Assembly: GCA_963457665.1 (NCBI GenBank)
Contig: OY735224.1
Coordinates: 50,568,311-50,632,310, forward strand
Source of the DNA: Thysanoteuthis rhombus
Lineage: Eukaryota > Mollusca > Cephalopoda > Oegopsida > Thysanoteuthidae
Length of the DNA stretch: 64,000 nt
Reading direction: 5' to 3'
Both the position numbers and the translations under genes were made by a program. Below the pieces are notes generated by a model. The model was not told where the DNA came from. It did no database searches and saw nothing but the letters and a program-made list of their open reading frames with translations. Shown here one piece after another: positions 25,691 to 36,700 of this stretch. The first letter of the stretch is position 1, and each line of letters starts with the position of its first letter.

Positions 25691-26735
25691 TATTAATAAT
25701 CTCATTCAACACCAAACTCGTCTCTATAACGTGGCTGCTTTTCAAAAGAATCTCTTGTTTTTCTCGTTATGTTAAACGCTTAGGATTTGAAAGGTTCAAA
25801 TAGCTTTCAAGGGAGATAAGCGATCAAGAGTATTTCAGAGTTACCGTTCTTGACAACAACTTTTTCTCTTCACTTTCACTATCTTTCATCCACGTCTCGA
25901 TATTTGTTGGGCTGTTTGGATATTTTGATAATTCAAAAACCTTTCTAGCTATTATCAATATGTCAGTGAATATTTAGATATTCATCTAAAGATATCTAGG
26001 CTGTTAAGTTTGTTTTAAAACTTTTATATTATTACTTCATTCAAGAAAGTTGAATATCCCTTTAGGCTTTTCAGAGTTACCTACGGTGATGATGATGATG
26101 ATGTTGGTGGTGGTGGTGGTGAAGAAGACGAAGAAGGAGAGGAAGAAGAAGAAGAAGGAAACTTTTTTACAAATTTGGTAATTTCCAATATTTTTGCACT
26201 ATATCTTTCAGAACTTACATTTGTCATTCATTTTAAAATTGTTTTAAGGTCACAACAGTCTTGAAAAAGCCCAAAATGGGATTCCCTGTCATAGAAGCGT
26301 AAACTCAGCCTGAAGGTGTATGTTGGGACAGGGAAGGGGGGGGTCGTGGTTCATCATTGACTGATGAAACACTGACTTATCTTTGAACTCTTGTAGGAAA
26401 CAAAACAACTTTGAATCGGGGTCAAACTCCAGGGAAAAGGCTAAACGCAGATCTCATCCATTATTCCCTCTTATTCTTACATTTGGAAGGAGGGGGGAAG
26501 ATTCAAAGTTGAATTTTTTTCTCGAAGTATACGCTTCTAAATCATTGTAAGATGATTATAAAGGATTGTGAAATAAAAGAAAGAAAATTGCTTGTGAATG
26601 AATGATATTTTCATTTCTTCAAATCACTGCATCGAATTAATATGAAAATAATGAAACATATGTTGACGATAGTTTTTTTTAGTCTCATTGAAGTAATGAT
26701 TGAAAAAATATCAGTCATGGTATCATCGTCATCTT
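25691..26735. other. Gene-less AT-rich stretch
   Basis: Both strands are stop-rich with no frame above about 60 codons and no recognised protein motif. It contains a mixed trinucleotide tract (26085-26161), a G-run 'ggggggg' near 26337, and a third copy of the 'cctgtcatagaagcgta' segment at about 26285-26375. Nothing else could be supported. Confidence 0.6.
26085..26161. repeat. (GAT)n(GGT)n(GAA)n composite microsatellite
   Basis: Blocks of GAT, GGT and GAA/GGA triplets follow each other without a break. The right half (26121-26161) is a nearly pure purine strand, which could adopt unusual structure. Confidence 0.9.
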
Positions 26736-29605
26736 TATCTGTCTTGAAGAGACCATTGTAAATATCAGTCTTAAAGGCCTCCTGGAAACAAAATGAAGTC
26801 TCACAGACTATTTTTCAGGTTCAATTTCACTGGCTTCCTCCCGAAAACGTAGAGAGTCTTGAAGATACCATTGTGAATATCAGTCTTGAAGGCCTCCTCG
26901 AAACAAAATAAAGTTTCACAGACTATTTTCAGGTTCAATTTCACTGGCTTACCGAAAACAAAAAGAGTCTTGAAGATACCATTGTGAATATCAGTCTTAA
27001 AAGCTCCCTTGAACAATATAAAGTCTCACAGACTATTTTGAGGTTCATTTTCACTGGCATCATCCCGAAAACGAAAAGAGTCTTGAAGACACCATTGTGA
27101 ATTTCAATCTCATAGACTTTCCAAAGACAGAATAACATCTCACAGACTATTTTTCAGGTTCAATTTCACTGGCTTCCTCCCGAAATTGAAAAGAGTCTTG
27201 AAGATACCATTGTGAATATCAGTCTTGAAGGCTTCCTCGAAACAAAATAAAGTTTCACAGACTATTTTCAGGTTCAATTTCACTGGCTTACCGAAAACAA
27301 AAAGAGTCTTGAAGAGACCATCGTGAATATCAGTCTTAAAAGCTCCTTTGAACAATATAAAGTCTCAGAGACTATTTTCAGGTTCAATTTCACTGGCTTC
27401 TTCCCGAAAAGAAAAAGAGTCTTGAAGACACCATTGTGAATTTTAATCTCATAGACTTTCCAAAGACAGAATAACGTCTCACAGACTATTTTTCAGGTTC
27501 AATTTCACTGGCTTCCTCCGATATAGAAAAGAGTCTTGAAGATACCATTGTGAATATCAGTCTTGAAGTCATCCTCGAAACAAAATAAAGTCTCATAGAC
27601 TATTTTCAGGATCATTTTCACTGGCATCCTCCCGAATGCGAAAAAAGTCTTGTAGGAACCATTGTGACTATCAGTCTCATAGACTTCCTGAAAATTAAAT
27701 AAAGTCTCACGGACTATTTTCAGATTCAATTTCACTGGCTTCCTTCCGAAAACAAAAAGAGTCTTGAAGAGACCATTGTGAATATCAGTCTTAAAGGCTT
27801 CCTCAAAACAAAATAAAGTTTCACAGACTATTTTCAGGTTCAATTTCACTGGCTTCCTCCCCAAAACGAAAAAAGTCTTGAAGAGACCATCGTGAATATC
27901 TGCCTTAAGTTTCTTGGAAGCAAAATAAAGTCTTACAGACTATTTTCAGGTTCAATTTCACTGGCTTCCTCCCGAAAACGAAAAGAGTCTAGAAAACACC
28001 ATTGTGAATTTCAGTCTCATAGACTTCCGAAAAACGAAATAAAGTTTCACATACTATTTTCGGTTTCAATTTCACTGACTTCCTCCTGAAAACGAAGAGA
28101 GTCTCGAAGAGAACATTCTAAATACTAGTCTTAAAGGCTTCCTGGAAACAAAATAAAGTCTCAAAGACTATTTTGAGGTTCATTTTCACTGGCATCATCC
28201 CGAAAACGAAAAGAGTCTTGAAGAGACCATTATGAATATCAGTCTTAAAGGCTTCCTGTAATTAAAATAAAGTCTCACAGACTATTTTGAGGTTCAATTT
28301 CACTGGCTTACTCCCGAAATTGAAAAGAGTCTTGAATAGACCATTGTCAATATCAGTATCATAAACTTCCCGAAAATGAAATAAAGTTTCACACACTATT
28401 TTCAGGTTCAATTCCACTTGCGTCCTCCCGGAAACGAAAAGAGTCTTGAAGAGAACACATTGTGGATATCAGTCTTAAAGTCTTCCTGGAAATAAATTAA
28501 AGTCTCACAGACTATTTTCCGGTTCAATTTCACTGGCTTCCTCCCGAATAAAAAGCATTCTTGAAGAGCCCATTGTTAATATCAGTCATAAAGGTTTTGT
28601 GGAAACAAAATAAAGTCTAACAGACTATTTTCTGGTTCAATTTCACTGGCTTCCTCCCAAAAAGGAAAAAGGATTTTGTAGACTCAATTGTGAATATGAG
28701 TCTAAAAGGCTTCCTGGAAACAAAATAAAGTCTCACAGACTATTTTCAGGTTCTATATCACTGGTTTCCTCCCAAAAACGAAAAAAATCTTGAAAATACC
28801 GTTCTGAATATCAGTCTTAAAAGCTTCCTGGAAATAAAATAAAGTCTGACAAACTATTTTCAGGTTCAATTTCACTGGCTTCGTCCAGGAAACGAAAAGA
28901 TTCTTGAAGACACCATTGTGAATATCAAACTTAAAGGCTCATTGGAAACAAAATAAAGTCTCACGGACTATTTTCAGGTTCAGTTTCACTGTTTTCCTCC
29001 TGAAGAGAAAAAAGTCTTCAAGAGACCATGGTGAATATCAGTCTGATGTACTTCCCAAAATGAAATGAAGTCTCTCAGACTATTTTCAGGTTTAATTTCA
29101 CTGGCTTCTTCTTGAAAATGAAAAGAGTCTCGAATAGACCATTGTGAATATCAACCTTAAGTTTCCTGGGAGCAAAATAAAGTCTTACAGACTATTTTTA
29201 GGTTCAATTTCACTGGCTTCTTCCCAAAAACGATAAGAGTTTTGAAGATACCATTGTTAATTTCAGTCTCTTAGACCTCCCAAAAACAAAATAAAGTCTC
29301 TAAAAATAATTTTCAGGTTCAATTTCACTATCTTCCTCCTGAAAACAAAAAGAGTCCTGAAGAGACCATTGTGAATATCAGTCATAAAGGCTTCCTGGAA
29401 AATGAAATAAAGTCTAACAGACTATTTTCAGGATCAATTTCACTGGTTTCCTCCCACAAAATGAAAAGAGTCTTGAAGGGACCATCGTGAATATCAGTGT
29501 CACAGGTTCCCATCGTCAGTTTTAATCTGACAGGCTTCCCGAAAATGAAATAAACTCCCATAGAATATTGCCAGGCTCAATACAGCAGGCTACTCGAAAA
29601 CGTAT
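26736..29605. repeat. Sat114: tandem satellite, about 114-bp unit, about 25 copies
   Basis: The unit contains 'ttttcaggttcaatttcact', 'ggcttcctcccgaaaacg', 'aaaagagtcttgaagagacc', 'attgtgaatatcagtctt', 'aaaggcttcctggaaac' and 'aaaataaagtctcacagact'. Divergence between neighbours is visible throughout and grows toward the right edge, which fades into unrelated sequence near 29600. The usual period is 114 bp (38 codons), so minus-strand frames can stay open across several units (for example 27505-27864, 119 codons) and read a repeated 38-residue peptide. Stops and indels in most units argue against a real product. No clear similarity to Sat109/Sat102 was seen. Confidence 0.93.
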
Positions 29606-29690
29606 TTCCAAGTCAAGATTCACAATTTACAGGAAAAAAACTCAAGCACGCCCATGGTTCAATATTGGTGTAAAATGCAAATACACCATA
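29606..29690. other. Junction sequence between Sat114 and the macrosatellite
   Basis: A short stretch of unassigned sequence between the last recognisable Sat114 words and the first part that aligns with ORF A of the macrosatellite. No feature seen. Confidence 0.5.
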
Positions 29691-30167
29691 CAATGCCATC
29701 ATACTTATAATATCAAAAATCAGGGCATATGGAGTAGCTACAATGGCCAAATATATTGTTAATGTCAATGTAATGGCAACCAACAATGTCTAGAGAATAA
29801 GAAAAAGACGCATCTTTAGCTTCATCCTCTTGTTCACTGCAGAAGGATTGCCAGGCAATCTTGGTCCAAGAAGATGAACCTGATTAGCTACCGCTATGGT
29901 AGGTGTTGAAGCTTCTTCAATCCTGGGTGATAGTTGACCGAAGTTCACCCAGGGAGAAAGAGCCTCTATCATCGGTAGGACAGTACCAACGGATGTTGAG
30001 GCTCCCTCTACGCCTGGCAACGGTCTCTCAATATCCAGTGTACACGTTGGAGGACTCATAGCAATCTGTGGGTCCTCACCTACCTCTAGGATGAAGGGGG
30101 TAATGGCGACTTTGAATGTTTCTGATGCTGCATATGGTTCAGTGAGCTGGCTTGTTTTGTTGCTCGT
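29691..30167 (-). pseudogene. ORF A copy 1, degenerate left edge copy
   Basis: The most diverged ORF A. The start codon is ACG instead of ATG (30165-30167). The frame stays open from there through 'LSPWVNFGQLSPRIEEAST' into the first residues of the hydrophobic segment, then stops at TAG near 29790. Remnants of the hydrophobic region continue to about 29691 in broken form. The residues at 'LSPWVNF' resemble the right-edge copies ('SLWVNF') more than central ones, suggesting an older state kept at both edges. Confidence 0.85.
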
Positions 30168-30232
30168 GTAAGACTGTTTTTCTTGATATGATATATTCAA
30201 TTGGTTTTTGTTAACTGCTATTGAATTTGTCG

Positions 30233-30591
30233 TCTTTCCATCTAACATTTTGCCGGCCTCGGTTGCACTTGTGGTCTCAGGGGATCCATGTTGTGATTCG
30301 TGATGTCCATCAATTGTCTGCCATTCTTGCAAGATGGCCAGCCAACCGCCATTTGAGATTTTTAATGGATTCTATGATGTCTCTAACTCTTGTCTGTTCC
30401 CGGATGTACTGTGTTGTTTTGTGGTCTCTCCATGTGAGGCCCAGCATTATTCTTTCATGTGCACGTTGCATGGTTCCCACATCTATGATGAAGGGGGCAA
30501 TGGCCACTTTTGAGAAAATATTCAAAGCCTCTAAATGTTCAAATCTTGGTGGCAAAAATAAACCAATATAGAATACATAGCCAGCATACAT
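30233..30591 (-). pseudogene. ORF B copy 1, truncated LINE RT fragment
   Basis: Contains 'TMQRAHERIMLGLTWRDH' and 'DIIESIKNLKW', then a frame break near 30320. It is cut at about 30232, where 'cgtctttccatctaac' is joined directly to the ORF A upstream sequence. The missing RT C-terminus, tail and spacer amount to roughly 400 bp. Confidence 0.85.
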
Positions 30592-31052
30592 ATAATTTCA
30601 GAAATCACGACATATATAGTAGCTGCAATGGCCAAAACTATACCTAATGTCAATGTAATGACAATCAAAAATGCCAAGGCAATAAGTAGAAGGCGATGCT
30701 TTAGCTTCATCCTCTGGTTCACTGCAGAAGTATTGCTAGGCAATATTGGTTGAGGAAGATGAACCCGATTAGCTGTTGCTATGGTAGGCGTTGAAGCTTC
30801 CTCAATCCTAGGTGATAGTTGACCGAAGTTCACCCGGTGAGAATGAGCCTCTCCCATCGGTAGAACAGTACCAACGGATGTTGAGGCTCCCTCTATGCCT
30901 GGCAACGGTCTCTCAATATCCAGCGTGCACATTGGAGGACTCATAACAATGGGTGGGTCCTCACCCACCTCTATGATGAAGGGGGTAATGGCCACTTGGA
31001 TTGTCTCTGATGGTGCATATGGTTCAGTTGGCTGGCTTCTTTTGTTGCTCAT
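30531..31052 (-). CDS. ORF A copy 2, intact, 173 aa
   Basis: Starts at ATG with A at -3 and ends early at TAG after 'QDLNI', three codons before the usual end. Distinct residues are 'YAPSETIQ' near the N-terminus and 'AHSHRVNF' in the middle. The hydrophobic hairpin is of the 'TIYVV/LAMYS' type. Its minus-strand upstream region, through ORF B of the next unit (31053-31760), closely matches 35993-36700. Confidence 0.55.
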   Translation of the reverse strand: MSNKRSQPTEPYAPSETIQVAITPFIIEVGEDPPIVMSPPMCTLDIERPLPGIEGASTSVGTVLPMGEAHSHRVNFGQLSPRIEEASTPTIATANRVHLPQPILPSNTSAVNQRMKLKHRLLLIALAFLIVITLTLGIVLAIAATIYVVISEIICMLAMYSILVYFCHQDLNI

Positions 31053-31376
31053 GTTGGACTGTTTTTCTTGATATGATATATACGATTAATTTTTGTTAAG
31101 CTATTGAATTGTTTTTGAGAGGAGAAAAACTGGGATCGATGCAATTTTAACAGTAAATGAAAGCAATCTTTATAATATTGTCGATAAAACAAGAATTTTG
31201 CACAGTTTTCTTCCGATACGGCAGAACATTAAAATGACGTTAAGTTGTCATGGTGAGAACGTTTACTGATCATAAGGAAATAAGCTTGACCATATTTGGA
31301 AACGTTTTCATTGATTAAATTTCATAGCTATGTCATGATGATGATGATCATCATCATTATCATCAGTCTTTTAGCA

Positions 31377-31760
31377 TCAGTCGTTTGACATAGACCTCCC
31401 CAGGATTTGCCACACTTCTCTATGATGGGCGTCACAGAGCCAGTAGTTCCTGAACTTGTCTAGCGCGTCTTTCCATCGAACATTTTTCCGGCCTCGGTTG
31501 CACATGTGGTGTCGGGGGATCCATGTTGTGAGTCTTGATCTCCATCGATTGTCTGCCATTCTTACAAGATGGCCAGCCCACTGCCATTTGAGATTTTTCA
31601 TAGATTCTATGATGTTTCTAAGTCTTGTCTTTTCCCGGATGTACTGTGTTGTTTTGTGGTCTCTCCATGTGAGGCCCAGCATTATTCTTTCATGTGCATG
31701 TTGAATGGTTCCCACACCTATGATGAAGGGGGAAATGGCCACTTTTGAGAAAATATTCAA
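31377..31760 (-). pseudogene. ORF B copy 2, LINE RT C-terminal fragment, 127 codons open
   Basis: This is the C-terminal end of a non-LTR retrotransposon reverse transcriptase, lying beyond the catalytic domain. The run 'ERIMLGLTWRDHKTTQYI', then 'DIIESMKNLKW.WAGHLVR', 'DNRWRSRLTTWIPR' and 'RWKDALDKF' matches the conserved tail of such RTs. The frame opens at TTG, not ATG, directly overlapping the ORF A stop. The first 13 or so residues ('FSKVAITPFIIDVG') are not LINE but repeat the ORF A N-terminus. No catalytic motifs are present, so it cannot be an RT. The predicted protein is identical to the copy at 36317-36700. Confidence 0.88.
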
Positions 31761-32287
31761 AGCCTCTCAATGTTCAAATCTTGGTGGCAAAGATAAACCA
31801 ATATAGAATACATAGCCAGCATACATATAATTTCAGAAATCACGACATATATAGTAGCTGCAATGGCCAAAACTATACCTAATGTCAATGTAATGACAAT
31901 CAAAAATGCCAAGGCAATAAGTAGAAGGCGATGCTTTAGCTTCATCCTCTGGTTCAGTGCAGAAGTATTGCTAGGCAATATTGGTCGAGGAAGATGAACC
32001 CGATTAGCTGTTGCTATGGTAAGTGTTGAAGCTTCCTCAATCCTAGGTTATAGTTGACCTAAGGTCACCCGGTAAGTAGGAGCCTCTACCATCGGTAGAA
32101 CAGTACCAACGGATGTTGAGGCTCCCTCTATGCCTGGCAACGGTCTCTCAATATCCAGCGTGCACATTGGAGGACTCATAGCGATGGGTGGGTCCTCACC
32201 CATCTCTATGATGGAGGGGGTAATGGCCACTTCGATTGTCTCTGTTGCTGCGGATGGTTCGGTTGGCTGGCTTCTTTTGTTGCTCAT
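31757..32287 (-). pseudogene. ORF A copy 3, nonsense at codon 80
   Basis: Otherwise full length. The Ser80 codon TCA is TAA (about 32048-32050), splitting the frame into 79 codons and a C-terminal piece with the hydrophobic hairpin. 'RVTLGQL' replaces 'RVNFGQL' just before the stop. The same nonsense change is in the adjacent copy 4, so it was copied between neighbours. Confidence 0.88.
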
Positions 32288-32611
32288 GTTGGACTGTTTT
32301 TCTTGATATGATATATACGATTAATTTTTGTTAAGCTATTGAATTGTTTTTGAGAGGAGAAAAACTGAGATCGATGCAATTTTAACAGTAAATGGAAGCA
32401 ATCTTTATGCTATTGTCGATAAAACAAGAATTTTGCACAGTTTTCTTCCGATACAGCAGAACATTAAGATGACGTTAAGTTGTCATGGTGAGAACGTTTA
32501 CCGATCATAAGGAAATAAGTTTGATCATGTTTGGAAACGTTTTCGTTGATTAAATTTCATAGCTATGTCATGATGATGATCATCATCATCATTACCATCA
32601 GTCTTTTAGCA

Positions 32612-32995
32612 TCAGTCGTTTGACATAGACCTCCCCAGGATTTGCCACACTTCTCTCTGATGGGCGTCACGGAGCCAGTAGTTCCTGAACTTGTCTAGCG
32701 CGTCTTTCGATCGAACATTTTTCTGGCCTCGGTTGCACATGTGGTCTTGTGGGATCCATGTTGTGAGTCTTGATCTCCATCGATTGTCTGCCATTGTTGC
32801 AAGATGGCCAGCCCACCACCATTTGAGATTTTTCATAGATTCTATGATGTCTCTAAGTCTTGTCTTTCCCCGGATGTACTGTGTTGTTTTGTGGTCTCTC
32901 CACGTGAGGCCCAGCATTATTCTTTCATGTGCACGTTGCATGGTTCCCACGTCTATGATGAAGTGGGTAATGGCTACTTTTGAGAAAATATTCAA
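32612..32995 (-). pseudogene. ORF B copy 3, open LINE RT fragment
   Basis: 127 open codons from a TTG. Distinct residues are 'VAITHFIID', 'YIRGKTRL' and 'IPQDHMCNRGQKNVRSK'. Confidence 0.85.
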
Positions 32996-33522
32996 AGCCT
33001 CTCAATGTTCAAATCTTGGTTGCAAAGATAAACCAATATAGAATACATAGCCAGCATACATATAATTTCAGAAATCACGACATATATAGTAGCTGCAATG
33101 GCCAAAACTATACCTAATGTCAATGTAATGACAATCAAATATGCCAAGGCAATAAGTAGAAGGCGATGCTTTAGCTTCATCCTCTGGTTCAGTGCAGAAG
33201 TATTGCTAGGCAATATTGGTCGAGGAAGATGAACCCGATTAGCTGTTGCTATGGTAGGTGTTAAAGCTTCCTCAATCATAGGTTATAGTTGACCTAAGTT
33301 CACCCGGTAAGTAGGAGCCTCTACCATCGGTAGAACAGTACCAACGGATGTTGAGGCTCCCTCTATGCCTGGCAACGGTCTCTCAATATCCAGCGTGCAC
33401 ATTGGAGGACTCATAGCGATGGGTGGGTCCTCACCCACCTCTATGATGGAGGGGGTACTGGCCACTTCGATTGTCTCTGATGCTGCGGATGGTTCGGTTG
33501 GCTGGCTTCTTTTGTTGCTCAT
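32992..33522 (-). pseudogene. ORF A copy 4, nonsense at codon 80
   Basis: Carries the same Ser80 TAA (33280-33282) as copy 3. The C-terminal piece is open and includes 'LIALAYLIVIT' (Phe to Tyr in the first hydrophobic segment). Confidence 0.88.
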
Positions 33523-33846
33523 GTTGGACTGTTTTTCTTGATATGATATATACGATTAATTTTTGTTAAGCTATTGAATTGTTTTTGAGAGGAGAAAAAC
33601 TGAGATCGATGCAATTTTAACAGTAAATGAAAGCAATCTTAATGCTATTGTCGATAAAACAAGAATTTTGCACAGTTTTCTTCGGATACGGCAGAACATT
33701 AAGATGACGTTAAGTTGTCATGGTGAGAACGTTTACCGATCATAAGGAAATAAGTTTGATCATGTTTGGAAACGTTTTCGTTGATTAAATTTCATAGCTA
33801 TGTCATGATGATGATGATCATCATCATTACCATCAGTCTTTTAGCA

Positions 33847-34230
33847 TCAGTCGTTTGACATAGACCTCCCCAGGATTTGCCACACTTCTCTCTGATGGGC
33901 GTCACGGAGCCAGTAGTTCCTGTACTTGTCCAGCGCGTCTTTCGATCGAACATTTTTCTGGCCTCGGTTGCACATGTGGTCTTGTGGGATCCATGTTGTG
34001 AGTCTTGATCTCCATCGATTGTCTGCCATTGTTGCAAAATGGCCAGCCCACCGCCATTTGAGATTTTTCATAGATTCTATGATGTCTCTAAGTCTTGTCT
34101 TTTCCCAGATGTACTGTGTTGTTTTGTGGTCTCTCCACGTGAGGCCCAGCATTATTCTTTCATGTGCACGTTGCATGGTTCCCACGTCTATGATGAAGTG
34201 GGTAATGGCTACTTTTGAGAAAATATTCAA
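33847..34230 (-). pseudogene. ORF B copy 4, open LINE RT fragment
   Basis: 127 open codons. Differs from copy 3 at 'YIWEKTRL' and 'DKYRNYW'. Confidence 0.85.
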
Positions 34231-34757
34231 AGCCTATCAATGTTCAAATCTTGGTGGCAAAGATAAACCAAGATACTATTCACAGCCAGCATACATATAA
34301 TCTCTGAAATCACGACATTTATATTAGCTGCAATGGCCAAAACTATACCTAATGTCAATGCAATGACAATCAAAAATGCCAAGGCAACAAGTAGAAGGCG
34401 ATGCTTTAGCTTCATCCTCTGGTGCAGTGCAGAAGTATTGCTAGGCAATATTGGTCGATGGAGATGAACCCGATTAGCTGTTGCTATGGTAGGCGTTGAA
34501 GCTTCCTCAATCTTAGGTGATAGTTGACCGAAGTTCACCCGGTAAGTAGGAGCCTCTACCATCGGTAGAACAGTACCAACGGATGTTGAGGCTCCCTCTA
34601 TGCCTGGCAACGGTCTCTCAATATCCAGCGTGCACATTGGAGGACTCATAGCGATGGGTGGGTCCTCACCCATCTCTATGATGAAGGGGGTAATGGCCAC
34701 TTCGATTGTCTCTGATGCTGCGGATGGTTCGGTTGGCTGGCTTGTTTTGTTGCTCAT
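34227..34757 (-). CDS. ORF A copy 5, intact, 176 aa
   Basis: Full length with the 'NINVV/AVNS' hydrophobic tail and 'NIDRL' end. Distinct residues are 'MSNKTSQ', 'SPKIEEAS', 'ALHQRMKLKHR' and 'LLLVALAF'. Confidence 0.55.
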   Translation of the reverse strand: MSNKTSQPTEPSAASETIEVAITPFIIEMGEDPPIAMSPPMCTLDIERPLPGIEGASTSVGTVLPMVEAPTYRVNFGQLSPKIEEASTPTIATANRVHLHRPILPSNTSALHQRMKLKHRLLLVALAFLIVIALTLGIVLAIAANINVVISEIICMLAVNSILVYLCHQDLNIDRL

Positions 34758-35067
34758 GTTGGACTGTTTTTCTTGATATGATCTATACGATTAATTTTTG
34801 TTAAGCTATTGAATTGTTTTTGAGAGGAGAAAAGCTGAGATCGATGCAATTTTAACAGTAAATGAAAGCAATCTTTATGCTATTGTCGATAAAACAAGAA
34901 TTTTGCACAGTGTTATTCCAATACGGCAGAACATTAAGATGACGTTAAGTTGTCATGGTGAGAACGATTACCGTTCATAAGGAAATAAGCTTGATCATGT
35001 TTGGGAACGTTTTCATTGATTGAATTTCATAGCTATGTCATGATGATGATGATCATCATCATTATCA

Positions 35068-35475
35068 TCAGTCTTTTAGTATCAGTCGTTTGACATAGAC
35101 TTTCCCCAGGATTTGCCACACTTCTCTATCATGGGCGTCACAGAGCCAGTAGTTCCTGAACTTGTCTAGCGCGTCTTTCCATCGAACATTTTTCTGGCCT
35201 CGGTTGCACATGTGGTGTCGGGGGATCCATGTTGTGAGTCTTGATCTCGATCGATTGTCTGCCATTCTTGCAAAATGGCCAGCCCACCGCCATTTGAGAT
35301 TTTTCATAGATTCTATGATGTCTCTAAGTCTTGTCTTTCCCCGGATGTACTGTGTTGTTTTGTGGTCTCCCAATGTGAGACCCAGCATTATTGTTTCATG
35401 TGCACGTTGCATGGTTCCCACGTCTATGATGAAGGGGTAATGGCCACTTTTGAGAAAATATTCAAAGACTATCAA
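35068..35475 (-). pseudogene. ORF B copy 5, frame-altered LINE RT fragment
   Basis: One G is missing in the 'gaagggg' run, so the N-terminal part is read in another frame ('MIVFEYFLKSGHYPFIID'). An extra T near 35101 extends the C-terminus to 'YVKRLILKD'. The RT-tail core is intact. Confidence 0.82.
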
Positions 35476-35992
35476 TGTTCAAATCTTGGTGGCAAAGATA
35501 AACCAAGATACTATTCACAGCCAGCATACATATAATCTCTGAAATCACGACATTTATATTAGCTGCAATGGCCAAAACTATACTTAATGTCAATGCAATG
35601 ACAATCAAAAAGGCCAAGGCAATAAGTAGAAGGCGATGCTTTAGCTTCATCATGCGGTTCAGTGCAGAAGTATTGCTAGGCAATATTGGTCGATGGAGAT
35701 GAACCCGATTAGCTGTTGCTATGGTAGGCGTTGAAGCTTCCTCAATCCTAGGTGATAGTTGACCGAAGTTCACCCGGTAAGTAGGAGCCTCTACCATCGG
35801 TAGAACAGTACCAACGGATGTTGAAGCTCCCTCTATGCCTGGCAACGGTCTCTCAATATCCAGCGTGCACATTGGAGGACTCATAGCGATGGGTGGGTCC
35901 TCACCCACCTCTATGATGAAGGGGGTAATGACCACTTGGATTGTCTCTGATGGTGCATATGGTTCAGTTGGCTGGCTTGTTTTGTTGCTCAT
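35462..35992 (-). CDS. ORF A copy 6, intact, 176 aa
   Basis: Full length, 'NINVV/AVNS' type, ending 'NIDSL'. It combines an N-terminus close to copy 2 ('YAPSETIQVVITPF') with a C-terminal half of the other sub-type. This is a mosaic that implies exchange or conversion between units. Confidence 0.55.
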   Translation of the reverse strand: MSNKTSQPTEPYAPSETIQVVITPFIIEVGEDPPIAMSPPMCTLDIERPLPGIEGASTSVGTVLPMVEAPTYRVNFGQLSPRIEEASTPTIATANRVHLHRPILPSNTSALNRMMKLKHRLLLIALAFLIVIALTLSIVLAIAANINVVISEIICMLAVNSILVYLCHQDLNIDSL

Positions 35993-36316
35993 GTTGGACT
36001 GTTTTTCTTGATATGATATATACGATTAATTTTTGTTAAGCTATTGAATTGTTTTTGAGAGGAGAAAAACTGGGATCGATGCAATTTTAACAGTAAATGA
36101 AAGCAATCTTTATAATATTGTCGATAAAACAAGAATTTTGCACAGTTTTCTTCCGATACGGCAGAACATTAAAATGACGTTAAGTTGTCATGGTGAGAAC
36201 GTTTACTGATCATAAGGAAATAAGCTTGACCATATTTGGAAACGTTTTCGTTGATTAAATTTCATAGCTATGTCATGATGATGATGATCATCATCATTAT
36301 CATCAGTCTTTTAGCA

Positions 36317-36700
36317 TCAGTCGTTTGACATAGACCTCCCCAGGATTTGCCACACTTCTCTATGATGGGCGTCACAGAGCCAGTAGTTCCTGAACTTGTC
36401 TAGCGCGTCTTTCCATCGAACATTTTTCCGGCCTCGGTTGCACATGTGGTGTCGGGGGATCCATGTTGTGAGTCTTGATCTCCATCGATTGTCTGCCATT
36501 CTTACAAGATGGCCAGCCCACTGCCATTTGAGATTTTTCATAGATTCTATGATGTTTCTAAGTCTTGTCTTTTCCCGGATGTACTGTGTTGTTTTGTGGT
36601 CTCTCCATGTGAGGCCCAGCATTATTCTTTCATGTGCATGTTGAATGGTTCCCACACCTATGATGAAGGGGGAAATGGCCACTTTTGAGAAAATATTCAA
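36317..36700 (-). pseudogene. ORF B copy 6, open LINE RT fragment identical to copy 2
   Basis: The predicted 127 residues equal those at 31377-31760, 4,940 bp (four units) away. Confidence 0.87.

Noticed and set aside
31456-31704. Plus-strand ORFs antisense to ORF B in most units (about 80-116 codons)
   Set aside because: They mirror the LINE RT tail on the opposite strand, have no independent motif, and change length with indels that follow the minus-strand frame.
31377-31760. ORF B as a second gene of an ORF A-ORF B operon-like pair
   Set aside because: The two-base stop/start overlap looks operon-like, but the frame opens at TTG. The sequence is the tail of a LINE RT without catalytic residues, and eukaryotic genes are not usually arranged so.
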